Program-made: the position numbers and the translations under genes
In this document: positions 37,555 through 46,770 of the stretch, piece after piece
Layout of the letters: each line of letters opens with the position of its first letter
Position numbering within the stretch: position 1 is the stretch's first letter
Origin: Hahellaceae bacterium
GTDB lineage: Bacteria > Pseudomonadota > Gammaproteobacteria > Pseudomonadales > Oleiphilaceae
NCBI GenBank assembly: GCA_016744695.1
Contig: JADGDV010000003.1
Coordinates: forward strand, 124,001-188,000
Direction: 5' to 3'
DNA length: 64,000 nt
The notes under the pieces: model-generated
What the model was told of the DNA's origin: nothing
What the model saw: only the letters and a program-made list of their open reading frames with translations
Databases searched by the model: none

Positions 37555-38856
37555 TTACAGCAACAACTGTCGTAAATCACCTAACAAGACCCCTAACAAT
37601 GTCGTAAACCTTGCAGCATCAGCACCATTAACCGCTCTATGATCGTATGATAGAGACAAAGGCAGCATTAATTTTGGTACAAATTCTTCCCCCTGCCAAA
37701 CCGGTTTAATTGAAGCTTTAGATAAACCCAATATCGCTACTTCAGGCGTGTTTACGATTGGGGTAAATGCAGTTCCTCCTATGCTTCCTAAGCTAGATAT
37801 TGTAAAGCAGCCTCCTTGCATATCACCGGGTTTTAGTTTTTTGTCTTTAGCTTTTCCTGCCAGCTCAATGCACTCGTCTGCCAGCTCCCATAAGCTTTTT
37901 TTATCTACATCACGTATAACGGGAACCACCAACCCCGCCGGTGTATCAACCGCGACACCAATATTCACGTATCGCTTTTGAATGAGTTCATGAGTACTCA
38001 TATCAATAGAGGTATTAAACTGAGGATACTGGTTTAAGGCATAAGCACAGGCCTTAAGAATAAAAGGCAGTGGCGTTAAACGAGTGCCTTTTGCTTCTGC
38101 AGCTGATTTCTGCGCCTTTCTGAAAGACTCCATCTCCGTGATGTCTGCTTCATCAAACTGAGTAACATGAGGCACATTCAACCAACTAGTCTGCATACTT
38201 TCTGCTGTCAGCTTATGAATGCGACTTAAGGGGCTGCGCTCAATGGTTCCAAATTGGCTAAAGTCGGGCAATTTAACCGCGGGGATACCGCTACCAACAG
38301 CACCAGAAGAACTCCCTCCTTGCTTCAATCTTGTTTTCACATAAAGCTGAACATCTTCTTTTACAATACGCCCTTTGGGACCCGTACCTTTTACTTTGGA
38401 AAGCTCCACACCAAATTCGCGAGCTACTTTGCGAACGGAGGGGCCTGCATGCACTTTGCCTCCCTCATCATTCACTTCAGGAGCACTCTCTGCATCACTT
38501 TTATCTAATGTTACTTCAGATTTTTCTTGCTTAGGTTCTGGTTCTTTAGACTCGACTACAGGGTCTTGTTTAACGTCAGCTGTCAGGCTTGCTTTAGGCT
38601 CACTAACAACTGAAGCATCAGCACCTTCAACCAATAAAATTAAATCACCCTCAGATAATTTATCGCCCACAGCCACTTTCATTTCTAATACACTCCCCGC
38701 ATCAGATGCAGGGATTTCCATAGTCGCTTTATCTGACTCCAGCACAATAACCGGGTCATCTACGGCAATCGTATCACCAGGGCTTACACATAATTCAATG
38801 ACCTCAACATCGGTACTACCACCAATGTCAGGAACCTTGACTTCAATCTTACTCAT
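37555..38856 (-). CDS. aceF: Pyruvate dehydrogenase E2, dihydrolipoyl acetyltransferase
   Basis: A 433-residue E2 with only one lipoyl domain (residues 1-75, lipoyl-lysine in ESDKATMEIPA), a Lys/Glu/Ala linker, a peripheral subunit-binding domain (about 133-170, GPSVRKVAREFGVELSKVKGTGPKGRIVKEDV) and the catalytic core (about 205-433) with LSYDHRAVNGADAARF. It transfers acetyl groups to CoA in the pyruvate dehydrogenase complex. E. coli has three lipoyl domains and Pseudomonas two, so this is a short form. It lies 29 bases downstream of aceE. The lpd gene for E3 is not in the window. Confidence 0.96.
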   Translation of the reverse strand: MSKIEVKVPDIGGSTDVEVIELCVSPGDTIAVDDPVIVLESDKATMEIPASDAGSVLEMKVAVGDKLSEGDLILLVEGADASVVSEPKASLTADVKQDPVVESKEPEPKQEKSEVTLDKSDAESAPEVNDEGGKVHAGPSVRKVAREFGVELSKVKGTGPKGRIVKEDVQLYVKTRLKQGGSSSGAVGSGIPAVKLPDFSQFGTIERSPLSRIHKLTAESMQTSWLNVPHVTQFDEADITEMESFRKAQKSAAEAKGTRLTPLPFILKACAYALNQYPQFNTSIDMSTHELIQKRYVNIGVAVDTPAGLVVPVIRDVDKKSLWELADECIELAGKAKDKKLKPGDMQGGCFTISSLGSIGGTAFTPIVNTPEVAILGLSKASIKPVWQGEEFVPKLMLPLSLSYDHRAVNGADAARFTTLLGVLLGDLRQLLL

Positions 38857-38885
38857 TTCAAGCGCCTCAATAGGGGTCGTACCAA

Positions 38886-41549
38886 TTAACGTGATGTCGG
38901 ATTAGGTAAGTTACGGTCAATGTTATATTTCCGCATTGCGTCCAACACTTGTTTCTTGTCCACTTCACCTCGTTTAGCTAAGGCATCCAAGGTAGCAACC
39001 ACAACAAAGAATCGATCAACTTCAAAGAAGTGTCTCAGTTTTTCCCGGGTATCACTTCGCCCAAAACCATCCGTACCCAAAACAGCATAATCGGTTGGAA
39101 CATAATCTCTGATTTGCTCACCATAAAGTTTAATGTAATCACTAGACGCAATCACAGGCCCCTTTCGGTCCTTCAAACATGAAGTAACATAGCTCTCTTT
39201 TTCTTTCTCTTCTGGATGTAACATGTTCCAACGGCGGATATGCTGCCCATTTCGTGCTAACTCATTAAAGCTGGTTACACTCCACACATCCGATGAAATA
39301 CCAAAATCATCCGCTAACAACTGAGCACCCGCTCTAACTTCATTTAATATAGCGCCACTACCCAGTAACTGAGCATGTAATTTCTTACCCTTCCCGTCTT
39401 TTACGGCTACTTCTTCAAGAAGATACATGCCCTTAATGATGCCCTCCTCGGCACCCTCAGGCATAACAGGCTGTATGTAGTTTTCATTCATGATGGTGAT
39501 GTAGTAGTAAACGCTCTCGTTCTCTGCGTACATCCGACGCATACCATCTTGAATAACCACCGCTAATTCATGACCGTAAGCAGGGTCATAGGCCACACAA
39601 TTAGGAATGGTGCCAGCTAATATGTGGCTATGCCCATCTTGGTGTTGTAAACCTTCACCATTAAGCGTGGTTCGGCCTGCGGTTCCACCCATTAAAAAGC
39701 CGCGAGCTCTCATATCTCCAGCAGCCCAACAAAGATCACCTACTCGCTGAAAACCAAACATTGAATAAAAAGTATAAAAGGGTATCAGCGGATAATCACT
39801 CGTACTATAAGCCGTTGCACAAGCCATCCATGCGGCCATAGCACCAGCCTCATTAATGCCCTCTTCCAATATTTGCCCGTTGGCATCTTCCCGGTAATAC
39901 ATCATTTGTTCTCGGTCGTTGGGCACATATTTTTGCCCTTCCGAGGTATAAATACCTAGCTGGCGGAACATTCCCTCCATACCGAAGGTACGTGCCTCAT
40001 CTGGCACTATAGGAACAATTCTTTTACCTATGCGTTTATCCTTGGTTAACGTTGATAAGATGCGAACAAAAGACATCGTCGTTGACACTTCTCGTCCATT
40101 AGAGCCTTTTAGCTGTGCTTCAAACGCTTCCAAACTTGGAATAGTAAGAGGTCGACTTTCTTTTCGACGCTTAGGATAAACACCGCCTAACTTCTCACGC
40201 CGATTGCGCATGTAAAGCATTTCAGGGCTATCTTCAGGCGGACGATAATAAGGGACATCTTTTAACTCTTCGTCATTAAGAGGAATACCAAAGTGATCCC
40301 TAAATGATTTTAGAGTATCCATATCGAGTTTTTTCAGTGAATGCGTCGCGTTTTGAGCCTCACCTGCCTTACCAAAACCATACCCTTTAATAGTGTGCGT
40401 TAAAATGACCGTTGGCTGCCCTTTAGTTTTAACGGCTTCATGATAGGCTGCATAAACTTTGTAAGGATCATGCCCTCCTCGGTTAAGGTGTGAAATATCT
40501 TCATCTGTGAGGTTTTCAACTAATTTTGACAACTCAGGAGAACGGCCAAAGAAATGCTTTCGTGTGTATGCTGGCCCATTGCTCTTGAAGTTCTGTAATT
40601 CGCCATCAACACACTCATCCATCACCTTCTGCATCACACCATCTTCATCGGCATCAAACAAAGGGTCCCAGTGACGCCCCCATACAACCTTAATAACATT
40701 CCAACCAGCACCCCGAAAGACGCCTTCAAGCTCTTGAATAATTTTCCCATTCCCTCGAACAGGACCATCAAGCCGTTGCAGGTTACAGTTCACCACAAAG
40801 ATAAGATTATCTAATTTTTCTCGCCCGGCTAGAGATATTGCCCCCAATGATTCGGGTTCATCCGTTTCTCCATCACCAATAAAACACCACACTTTACGGT
40901 CTGAGTTATCAACCAACTCACGGTTATGCATGTATTTCATCGTATGCGCTTGATATATCGCTTGAAGTGGCCCTAAGCCCATAGAAACCGTTGGGAACTG
41001 CCAATAATCAGGCATCAACCAAGGATGCGGATAAGACGGCAAACCATCCCCATCAACTTCGTTGCGGTATTTATCCATCTGCTCTTCTGAAATACGTCCT
41101 TCAAGAAAAGATCGAGAATAAATACCCGGCGCAGAGTGTCCTTGAATATAAACCAGGTCTGAGTCACGTGACTCATCCCCCGCATTAAAGAAATAGTTAA
41201 AACCAACATCGTACATCGTTGCAATCGATGCGAAGGTAGAAATATGACCACCTAAATCACCCGGCCTTTTATTAGCTCGGAGCACCATAGCCATCGCATT
41301 CCAGCGTATCAGGGAGCGAATACGGCGCTCCATGAATAAATCACCTGGCATGCGGGCTTCTTTTGTAACAGGGATAGTATTTCTAAAAGGGGTTGTAATT
41401 GAATATGGCAATTGAGTACCGTCACGTGTTGCACGCTCAGATAAACGAGTAAGAAGATAACGGGCTCGATCAACGCCTTCGTTATCAATCACCGACTCAA
41501 GTGAATCCAACCACTCTCGGGTCTCTAGGGGGTCTAAATCCTCGTGCAT
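38886..41549 (-). CDS. aceE: Pyruvate dehydrogenase E1 component (homodimeric)
   Basis: An 887-residue thiamine diphosphate enzyme that decarboxylates pyruvate and acetylates the E2 lipoyl group. The TPP-binding motif is GDGETDEPES...NLIFVVNCNLQRLDGPVRGN. The N-terminal MHEDLDPLETREWLDSLESVI region binds E2, and HSHILAGTIPNCVAYDP is in the active-site loop region. It is divergent from lutABC, which makes pyruvate from lactate. Its promoter must share the 200-base gap with the lut promoter. Confidence 0.97.
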   Translation of the reverse strand: MHEDLDPLETREWLDSLESVIDNEGVDRARYLLTRLSERATRDGTQLPYSITTPFRNTIPVTKEARMPGDLFMERRIRSLIRWNAMAMVLRANKRPGDLGGHISTFASIATMYDVGFNYFFNAGDESRDSDLVYIQGHSAPGIYSRSFLEGRISEEQMDKYRNEVDGDGLPSYPHPWLMPDYWQFPTVSMGLGPLQAIYQAHTMKYMHNRELVDNSDRKVWCFIGDGETDEPESLGAISLAGREKLDNLIFVVNCNLQRLDGPVRGNGKIIQELEGVFRGAGWNVIKVVWGRHWDPLFDADEDGVMQKVMDECVDGELQNFKSNGPAYTRKHFFGRSPELSKLVENLTDEDISHLNRGGHDPYKVYAAYHEAVKTKGQPTVILTHTIKGYGFGKAGEAQNATHSLKKLDMDTLKSFRDHFGIPLNDEELKDVPYYRPPEDSPEMLYMRNRREKLGGVYPKRRKESRPLTIPSLEAFEAQLKGSNGREVSTTMSFVRILSTLTKDKRIGKRIVPIVPDEARTFGMEGMFRQLGIYTSEGQKYVPNDREQMMYYREDANGQILEEGINEAGAMAAWMACATAYSTSDYPLIPFYTFYSMFGFQRVGDLCWAAGDMRARGFLMGGTAGRTTLNGEGLQHQDGHSHILAGTIPNCVAYDPAYGHELAVVIQDGMRRMYAENESVYYYITIMNENYIQPVMPEGAEEGIIKGMYLLEEVAVKDGKGKKLHAQLLGSGAILNEVRAGAQLLADDFGISSDVWSVTSFNELARNGQHIRRWNMLHPEEKEKESYVTSCLKDRKGPVIASSDYIKLYGEQIRDYVPTDYAVLGTDGFGRSDTREKLRHFFEVDRFFVVVATLDALAKRGEVDKKQVLDAMRKYNIDRNLPNPTSR

Positions 41550-41705
41550 CAGGTACTCCTGTTTTTTTTATAATTTCTTTTTATAATTTCATTTTATAGT
41601 AATACAGTGTAGGTTGATTTTAGCATTTTGCTTAAAAATTAGTCGCTAGACCAAAGTCTTAACTTGTCTGTCGTTTTTATTGATTACATCATGGGCAGCG
41701 TTGGG

Positions 41706-41727
41706 TTAGTGTTAATACAAACACTAA
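41706..41727. promoter_or_regulatory. Palindrome between aceE and lutA, candidate operator
   Basis: TTAGTGTT and AACACTAA are perfect 8-base arms separated by six bases, 35 bases ahead of the lutA start. Placement suits a repressor of the lactate genes (GntR-type, by analogy with LutR/LldR), but the motif itself is unassigned. Confidence 0.4.
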
Positions 41728-41761
41728 AAAACACAGTGTAAAGCAGGGACAATTGAGACGG

Positions 41762-42529
41762 ATGAACACAACAAAAACCTTCAAAGCAAACAAACCAAAG
41801 AAAATTTACTTTTTTGGCACCTGTCTAATAGACCTGTTTTATCCTGAAGCAGGGATTTCTGCCATTGAGCTAATTGAGCGTGAAGGTGTGGACGTTATTT
41901 TTCCTCAACAGCAAACCTGTTGCGGACAAGCGCCATTCAACTCAGGTTACAGTCAAGAAGCCATTGATGTTGCAGCCATGCAAATTGAACTGCTTAGCGA
42001 ACCAATACCTGTTGTGGTTCCTTCAGGTTCTTGCGCTAGCATGATGAAGCATCACTACCCCGCATTATTTTCTAATCATCCGATGTGCGAAAAAGCCGTC
42101 GAGCTCTCAACGCGAGTCTATGAGTTAACAGAGTTTTTATCTCGAGTGCTCAACGTTGTTTTAGTCGATAGGGGTAAACCCGTTAAAGTAACCATGCACA
42201 CATCTTGCAGCGCTCGCCGAGAAATGGGCGTTACAGAAGATGGCCTATCATTATTAAAACAACTTAGTCAGGTTGATGTATGTGAGCCCGAACGTGCATC
42301 GGAGTGTTGCGGGTTTGGTGGTACATTCGCGATAAAGCAACCAGAAATATCAGCCGCAATGGCCGAAGATAAATGCCAAGCCATTATACAAACCGGAGCC
42401 TCGCAACTAGTAAGCGGAGATTGCGGCTGTTTAATGAATCTTAGCGGTATGATGGAAAAAAATAACCAAGGTATTCGCAGCGCTCATTTGGCTGAGTTTT
42501 TACTGAAAAGAACACAAACCACTGACTAA
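41762..42529 (+). CDS. lutA: L-lactate utilization protein LutA (Fe-S, CCG domains)
   Basis: A 255-residue product with two cysteine-rich CCG domains: QQTCCGQAPFNSGY near residue 50 and ECCGFGGTFAIKQPE near residue 180. These bind Fe-S or haem-type cofactors in LutA/LldE/GlcF. It forms the LutABC complex that oxidises L-lactate to pyruvate. I use the ATG at 41762; a TTG nine bases upstream is possible because AGGGA lies close to it. The lutB gene starts 20 bases after its stop. Confidence 0.9.
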   Translation: MNTTKTFKANKPKKIYFFGTCLIDLFYPEAGISAIELIEREGVDVIFPQQQTCCGQAPFNSGYSQEAIDVAAMQIELLSEPIPVVVPSGSCASMMKHHYPALFSNHPMCEKAVELSTRVYELTEFLSRVLNVVLVDRGKPVKVTMHTSCSARREMGVTEDGLSLLKQLSQVDVCEPERASECCGFGGTFAIKQPEISAAMAEDKCQAIIQTGASQLVSGDCGCLMNLSGMMEKNNQGIRSAHLAEFLLKRTQTTD

Positions 42530-42549
42530 GAATAGAAATAAGGATAGTG

Positions 42550-43926
42550 ATGAAAAATCATTTTAGAGAGCAAGCCGTAGAGGCCTTGGCTGATCCATCA
42601 ATACGCGATAACTTTCGCGGCGCAATGGACTTTCTTCGCGACAAGCGACAGGCGGCGTTCCCTAACAATGATGAACTGGCTGAACTTCGGTCACTCGGAC
42701 ATCAAATTAAAGCCAACACCCTATCGCGTCTACCCGACCTACTTGAACAATTAGAAGAGAACTGCACCAAAAACGGCATACACGTACACTGGGCTGAAAC
42801 CCCGGAACAAGCGTGTGAGATCATTCACTCAGTGATTAAACAGCATGATGGAAAGTTAGCCGTAAAAGGAAAATCAATGGTGAGTGAAGAAATTTCGCTT
42901 AACCATTACCTTGAGGCGCAAGGTATTGAAGCCCTTGAGTCTGATATGGGTGAATATATTGTTCAGTTAGCCAATGAAACCCCTTCCCACATTATCATGC
43001 CTGCCATCCATAAAAATAAAGATCAAATTGCTCACTTATTTGAAGATAAAATTGAAGATGTAAAATATACAGAAAGTGTTGATGAGTTAATCGGCACCGG
43101 CAGACGCATTCTGAGAGAGAAGTTTTTCGAAGCCGATATTGGGCTATCTGGGGTTAATTTTGCCGTCGCAGAAACAGGCACATTATGCCTTGTAGAAAAT
43201 GAAGGTAATGGCCGCATGTGCACCACAGTGCCCCCGGTTCACATTGCTATTACGGGCATTGAGAAAGTAGTAGAAAAACTCTCAGACATTCCCCCATTGC
43301 TTAGTTTACTCACACGCTCTGCAACCGGACAAAACATTTCAACTTACTTTAATATGATCTCGTCCCCTAGAAAAACAGACGAGAAAGATGGCCCTAAAGA
43401 AGTTCATTTAGTGCTGCTAGATAACGGCCGTAGTCGAATGTTTCAAGATGAAACACTTCAACAGACACTTCGTTGTATTCGTTGTGGTGCATGCATGAAC
43501 CATTGCCCTGTCTATAGCCGTATTGGAGGGCATGCTTACGGAACAGTCTATCCGGGCCCTATTGGCCAGGTCGTTATGCCTCAAATTGAAGGGCTCGATA
43601 AACAAGGTGAAATGACAGAAGGGTGCTCACTCAATGGCGCTTGCGGTGAAGTATGCCCAGTAGAAATCCCCTTACCCAGTTTAATTCGTAAATTGCGTGA
43701 ACAAAAAGCGGCATTGCCATCAAGAGGGCGAAAAGAAGCTATCGCATGGACAGTGTGGAAAGGTATTTACGGCACACCCTTTCTATATAAATGCTTTACC
43801 TACGCAGCGACTCGTTTTAGACATGTTAGTCCAAAATCAATAGGTTCATGGACAGATTATAGAGTGGCTCCTAAACCCGCACCTAAAACACTTCATGAGT
43901 TAATACGAGAGAGGAAGAATGACTAA
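42550..43926 (+). CDS. lutB: L-lactate utilization protein LutB (ferredoxin-like Fe-S)
   Basis: The 458-residue product has an N-terminal LUD domain (TETGTLCLVENEGNGRMCTTVPPVHIAI) and a ferredoxin-type pair of 4Fe-4S motifs, CIRCGACMNHCPVY and CSLNGACGEVCPVEIPL, at about residues 310-375. A short C-terminal region follows. I use the ATG at 42550, with AAGGATAGTG upstream; a GTG is one codon earlier. It passes electrons from lactate in the LutABC complex. Confidence 0.94.
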   Translation: MKNHFREQAVEALADPSIRDNFRGAMDFLRDKRQAAFPNNDELAELRSLGHQIKANTLSRLPDLLEQLEENCTKNGIHVHWAETPEQACEIIHSVIKQHDGKLAVKGKSMVSEEISLNHYLEAQGIEALESDMGEYIVQLANETPSHIIMPAIHKNKDQIAHLFEDKIEDVKYTESVDELIGTGRRILREKFFEADIGLSGVNFAVAETGTLCLVENEGNGRMCTTVPPVHIAITGIEKVVEKLSDIPPLLSLLTRSATGQNISTYFNMISSPRKTDEKDGPKEVHLVLLDNGRSRMFQDETLQQTLRCIRCGACMNHCPVYSRIGGHAYGTVYPGPIGQVVMPQIEGLDKQGEMTEGCSLNGACGEVCPVEIPLPSLIRKLREQKAALPSRGRKEAIAWTVWKGIYGTPFLYKCFTYAATRFRHVSPKSIGSWTDYRVAPKPAPKTLHELIRERKND

Positions 43927-43929
43927 AAT

Positions 43930-43987
43930 GTAGCCTTGATGCCGACTTGATATCCCCCTTGATTCCGCTTCGCTGCATCACGGCTAC
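43930..43987. repeat. REP-like inverted-repeat element between lutB and lutC
   Basis: GTAGCCTTGATGC (43930-43942) and GCATCACGGCTAC (43975-43987) are inverted at 12 of 13 positions. The interior contains GATTCCGCTTCGCTGCATCA. This looks like the common proteobacterial GTAGCCCGGATGCAGCG-type palindromic repeat, somewhat decayed. It sits inside the lut operon. Confidence 0.6.
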
Positions 43988-44022
43988 GGACCAAGGGTTA
44001 CAAATCCAAAAAAAGGTGCAAA

Positions 44023-44691
44023 ATGAGTATAGCAAAAGATAACATTCTGCAGAGACTTCGAGCAGCTAAACACAAACCCTCTACTGAAATTCCTTCGAAT
44101 TGGCAGCCACCTCGTTTTGATAAAAAGGAACGTTTATTACAATTTAAAAAATCACTAATAATGGCTCATGCAGACATCATTGAAACAACTGAAGACACAT
44201 GGGCACAAGAACTTCTCAAGATTGCCACCTCAAAACGTTTAACTCAATGGCTTTACAGCCCTGACACAGTAAGTGGTTTAGCCTTTAATAGAATGGTAGA
44301 GAGTCAACCCTCTGGTATCACATTAACACCTTACAACCAGCCCATTGAAACATTTAAAAGTCAGTTGTTTCATGAAATTGAGGCATCCTTTACTGAAGTT
44401 AAAGCAGGTATAGCAGATACAGGTACCTTGGTTATTATACCTGACAAGTCCGAGCCAAGACTGATGTCTTTAGTCCCACCAGTACATGTTGCTTTGTTTC
44501 GTGAATCAACATTATTAAATAACTTCTCTGAATTAATTGAACAAGAAAACTGGGCTACAAAAGGGCTTCCAAGCAACGCGTTACTGGTTTCTGGTCCATC
44601 TAAAACAGCCGATATTCAACAAACGCTAGCCTATGGAGCACATGGTCCAAAAGAGCTAATTGTCCTCATAATTGCAGATATTAAGACCTGA
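44023..44691 (+). CDS. lutC: L-lactate utilization protein LutC (LUD domain)
   Basis: A 222-residue LUD-domain protein. The domain shows as IADTGTLVIIPDKSEPRLMSLVPPVHVALF, parallel to the LUD motif in LutB. It is the third subunit of the lactate-oxidising complex. It is separated from lutB by a 96-base spacer holding a REP-like repeat, so coupling to lutAB may be weaker than usual. No lactate permease gene is adjacent. Confidence 0.9.
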   Translation: MSIAKDNILQRLRAAKHKPSTEIPSNWQPPRFDKKERLLQFKKSLIMAHADIIETTEDTWAQELLKIATSKRLTQWLYSPDTVSGLAFNRMVESQPSGITLTPYNQPIETFKSQLFHEIEASFTEVKAGIADTGTLVIIPDKSEPRLMSLVPPVHVALFRESTLLNNFSELIEQENWATKGLPSNALLVSGPSKTADIQQTLAYGAHGPKELIVLIIADIKT

Positions 44692-44750
44692 ATGAGATCT
44701 AGTGCACACATGTTCTCTTTTTAATAGGAAGGTATTATATTCAACTCACT

Positions 44751-44789
44751 TTGATGATAATATCATCAACTTAGCATTGATAATTATCA
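44751..44789. promoter_or_regulatory. Two palindromes upstream of the exported protein gene
   Basis: TTGATGATA-A-TATCATCAA (44751-44769) is a perfect 19-base palindrome, and TGATAATTATCA (44778-44789) a perfect 12-base one eight bases later. Both are AT-rich and share GATAAT/ATCA elements reminiscent of Fur boxes without matching them fully. They lie 33-71 bases before the start at 44822. Confidence 0.5.
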
Positions 44790-44821
44790 GCGCATAAATG
44801 GATGAGGCAGGCCTGAATAGT

Positions 44822-45439
44822 ATGAAACTTGTAAACGTAAGTACAATCATAGGATGTGTAGCGCTGCTAACAAGTACGCCTGTTTATTTCGCTAATGCCG
44901 TTGAGACCTTGAGCGAATCAGACTTAGGGGATATGTCTATTGAAAGCGGTGATATTCTAAACGTAATGGGCGCCCCTGCCGCGTCAGCTGAAAATAGAGT
45001 TGAACTATCAGGGTCATCTAGTACTACTTATGACAATATTAATGATATAGAGCCTGGCCAATCGGCTGATCCTACGGAAGACAGCAGGTTAAAGTCTACT
45101 CAATATAATGTCACCTATATAGAAACAGACCAAGATATTGAACAACAAGTTGACTCAACCATAACGCCTCAGAGTTACAATGAAAAAGACGTGATATCAA
45201 CCGTCACAATAAGTGAAAGGAGCGATGGAAAACTGGGCTCTTCAACTATTTACCTGGATGAGAAAGATCACCATATGAGTGCATCTGAAGATGATGGTGT
45301 ACTAACGATTACTCAAGACGTTCAGGTGAGGCAAGTACATATACACCAGCCAAGGCGCTCTCCTACCAGCATGCCTCGTGGTGATCGAATTTTGACAGAC
45401 ATAAAGGTAAATAGTTCAGTATCAATTTCTGAACGTTAA
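44822..45439 (+). CDS. Exported protein of unknown function
   Basis: I prefer the ATG at 44822 (MKLVNVSTIIGCVALLTST), which gives a proper signal peptide; an in-frame ATG at 44798 adds eight residues. The mature N-terminus ETLSESDLGDMSIESGDIL resembles the motif after the signal peptide of the FilA-like protein at 18577 (ALDDSTMSQMTGQAG), hinting at a shared class. The remaining 180 residues are Ser/Thr/Asp-rich with no domain I recognise. It overlaps the stop of the convergent membrane protein gene. Confidence 0.6.
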   Translation: MKLVNVSTIIGCVALLTSTPVYFANAVETLSESDLGDMSIESGDILNVMGAPAASAENRVELSGSSSTTYDNINDIEPGQSADPTEDSRLKSTQYNVTYIETDQDIEQQVDSTITPQSYNEKDVISTVTISERSDGKLGSSTIYLDEKDHHMSASEDDGVLTITQDVQVRQVHIHQPRRSPTSMPRGDRILTDIKVNSSVSISER

Positions 45440-46770
45440 ACCCCCTCAGCCTTGTACACCATAGCGACAACCCTGCTAACAATAAACAACAGCAAAGAAA
45501 ACTGAATAAAGACCGCTAGCCCCGATACAATCGTTACTGAGGGAACCATAATCATCAACAATAAAAGCAATAAACTTACTACATGAAGGCGAAGGAACAT
45601 TCTCGAATGCTTGACCTGAAGAATAGCCCTCATATGGGGCAAATTTTTAATCCTTTCAAAATCCCCCTGGCAGAAACGCTGCATATGCAAGTAGGAAAGA
45701 AACGGAATAATTTTCTGCAGCATGCCGACTAACACTGACAGAACTACACCATAAATTAATAGAATCCCGCTCAGTAGAGAAAGTTCCTCAGCCCAATGAC
45801 CAAGTAAACCTGACTCACCCATCACCTGTAGAATAACGAAAACAAAAAGTGAAATAACAGCAAGCTTCCAAAATTGAACGGTAATATCTTCTATTTTTCG
45901 CTTACGCTTATTAAGTAGGCGCCATACAGAGATGCCATAAAATCCATAACATGCAAGTAACACAGCCTTACCTATAACCGCAACTAGCTCCCCTTTATAA
46001 AAAAAACTACTAAAGCTCACTAGGATAATAGATAAGAAAACGACAACAGGTAGTATTCTCTGAAAACTAAGATTAAACGAAGGCGTCACATGAAACATAG
46101 GGATGACCTGAAAGCTAACCCCTATTATCAACAGGCCAACCCAACCAGCTAATGCCCAAACCAAGTGAAAATCAGTCCAACGACGATCAAACCCAAGGTG
46201 TTCAGAATAACCATGCATCAACAGTAGATAAGCGCCAGCACACATCATAATCAGTAAAGACACAAGAGACAAAGCCATAGAAATAAGCGTTGGTGAATAT
46301 CTCTGAGCTCTAAATATGGAGATCAAACCACAAACACTAAATACAGAAAGACTGGTAGTAAGAAAAAATGAGGCAAGTAAAAACAACCATGTAACGCCGC
46401 TAGTCATAGCAATAAGAAACAGAGTAGCCCCCAATATCAAAAAGCTATGCACCAGAACGGCTACTGCTTTACCTCCTGGCAGCAAACGACCTCCCACGAC
46501 TGAAGCCACTTGAAAAAAAGCGCCTACCATTATCATAGTGATAGTGCCCAGTGTGATTAAATGAAGCGTGTATATAACATCAACTAACCAACGACTTTGC
46601 CACAGAACAGCATCGCTACCCTCAGACAACATACCCCATAAGGCCTGAATACCAAAAACAGAAAGAAACACTCCCGCCGTCATAGCAAATAGTGGTGCAG
46701 TCAGGAAAAAACGAAAAGGAATCGTCCAATAGGGAATAAAATCGAAGTTTAATGAGGCGTCTTGCTTCAT
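45436..46770 (-). CDS. Polytopic membrane protein of hemerythrin/DUF2249 operon
   Basis: I place the start at the ATG at 46770, which shares one base with the upstream stop (TGATG). The 444-residue product has about twelve hydrophobic helices. Histidines recur inside or at the edges of helices (YTLHLITLG, DFHLVWALAGW, IPMFHVTP, FLSYLHMQRF), a pattern seen in NnrS-like and haem-copper-oxidase-like membrane proteins, so haem or metal binding is possible. I cannot name the family with certainty. Being last in an operon with a hemerythrin and a DUF2249 protein suggests a role in NO or oxygen handling. Confidence 0.65.
   Translation of the reverse strand: MKQDASLNFDFIPYWTIPFRFFLTAPLFAMTAGVFLSVFGIQALWGMLSEGSDAVLWQSRWLVDVIYTLHLITLGTITMIMVGAFFQVASVVGGRLLPGGKAVAVLVHSFLILGATLFLIAMTSGVTWLFLLASFFLTTSLSVFSVCGLISIFRAQRYSPTLISMALSLVSLLIMMCAGAYLLLMHGYSEHLGFDRRWTDFHLVWALAGWVGLLIIGVSFQVIPMFHVTPSFNLSFQRILPVVVFLSIILVSFSSFFYKGELVAVIGKAVLLACYGFYGISVWRLLNKRKRKIEDITVQFWKLAVISLFVFVILQVMGESGLLGHWAEELSLLSGILLIYGVVLSVLVGMLQKIIPFLSYLHMQRFCQGDFERIKNLPHMRAILQVKHSRMFLRLHVVSLLLLLLMIMVPSVTIVSGLAVFIQFSLLLFIVSRVVAMVYKAEGV

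Noticed and set aside
38254..38905. Plus-strand frames opposite aceF
   Set aside because: They mirror the low-complexity linker and lipoyl-domain coding sequence of aceF, which is well conserved in its own frame.
43930..43987. Insertion sequence remnant within lutBC
   Set aside because: Only 58 bases with imperfect inverted ends and no transposase remnant; a REP-type repeat fits better.
44778..44789. Confident Fur box upstream of the exported protein
   Set aside because: TGATAATTATCA is only part of the 19-base Fur consensus, so I list it as an unassigned palindrome instead.
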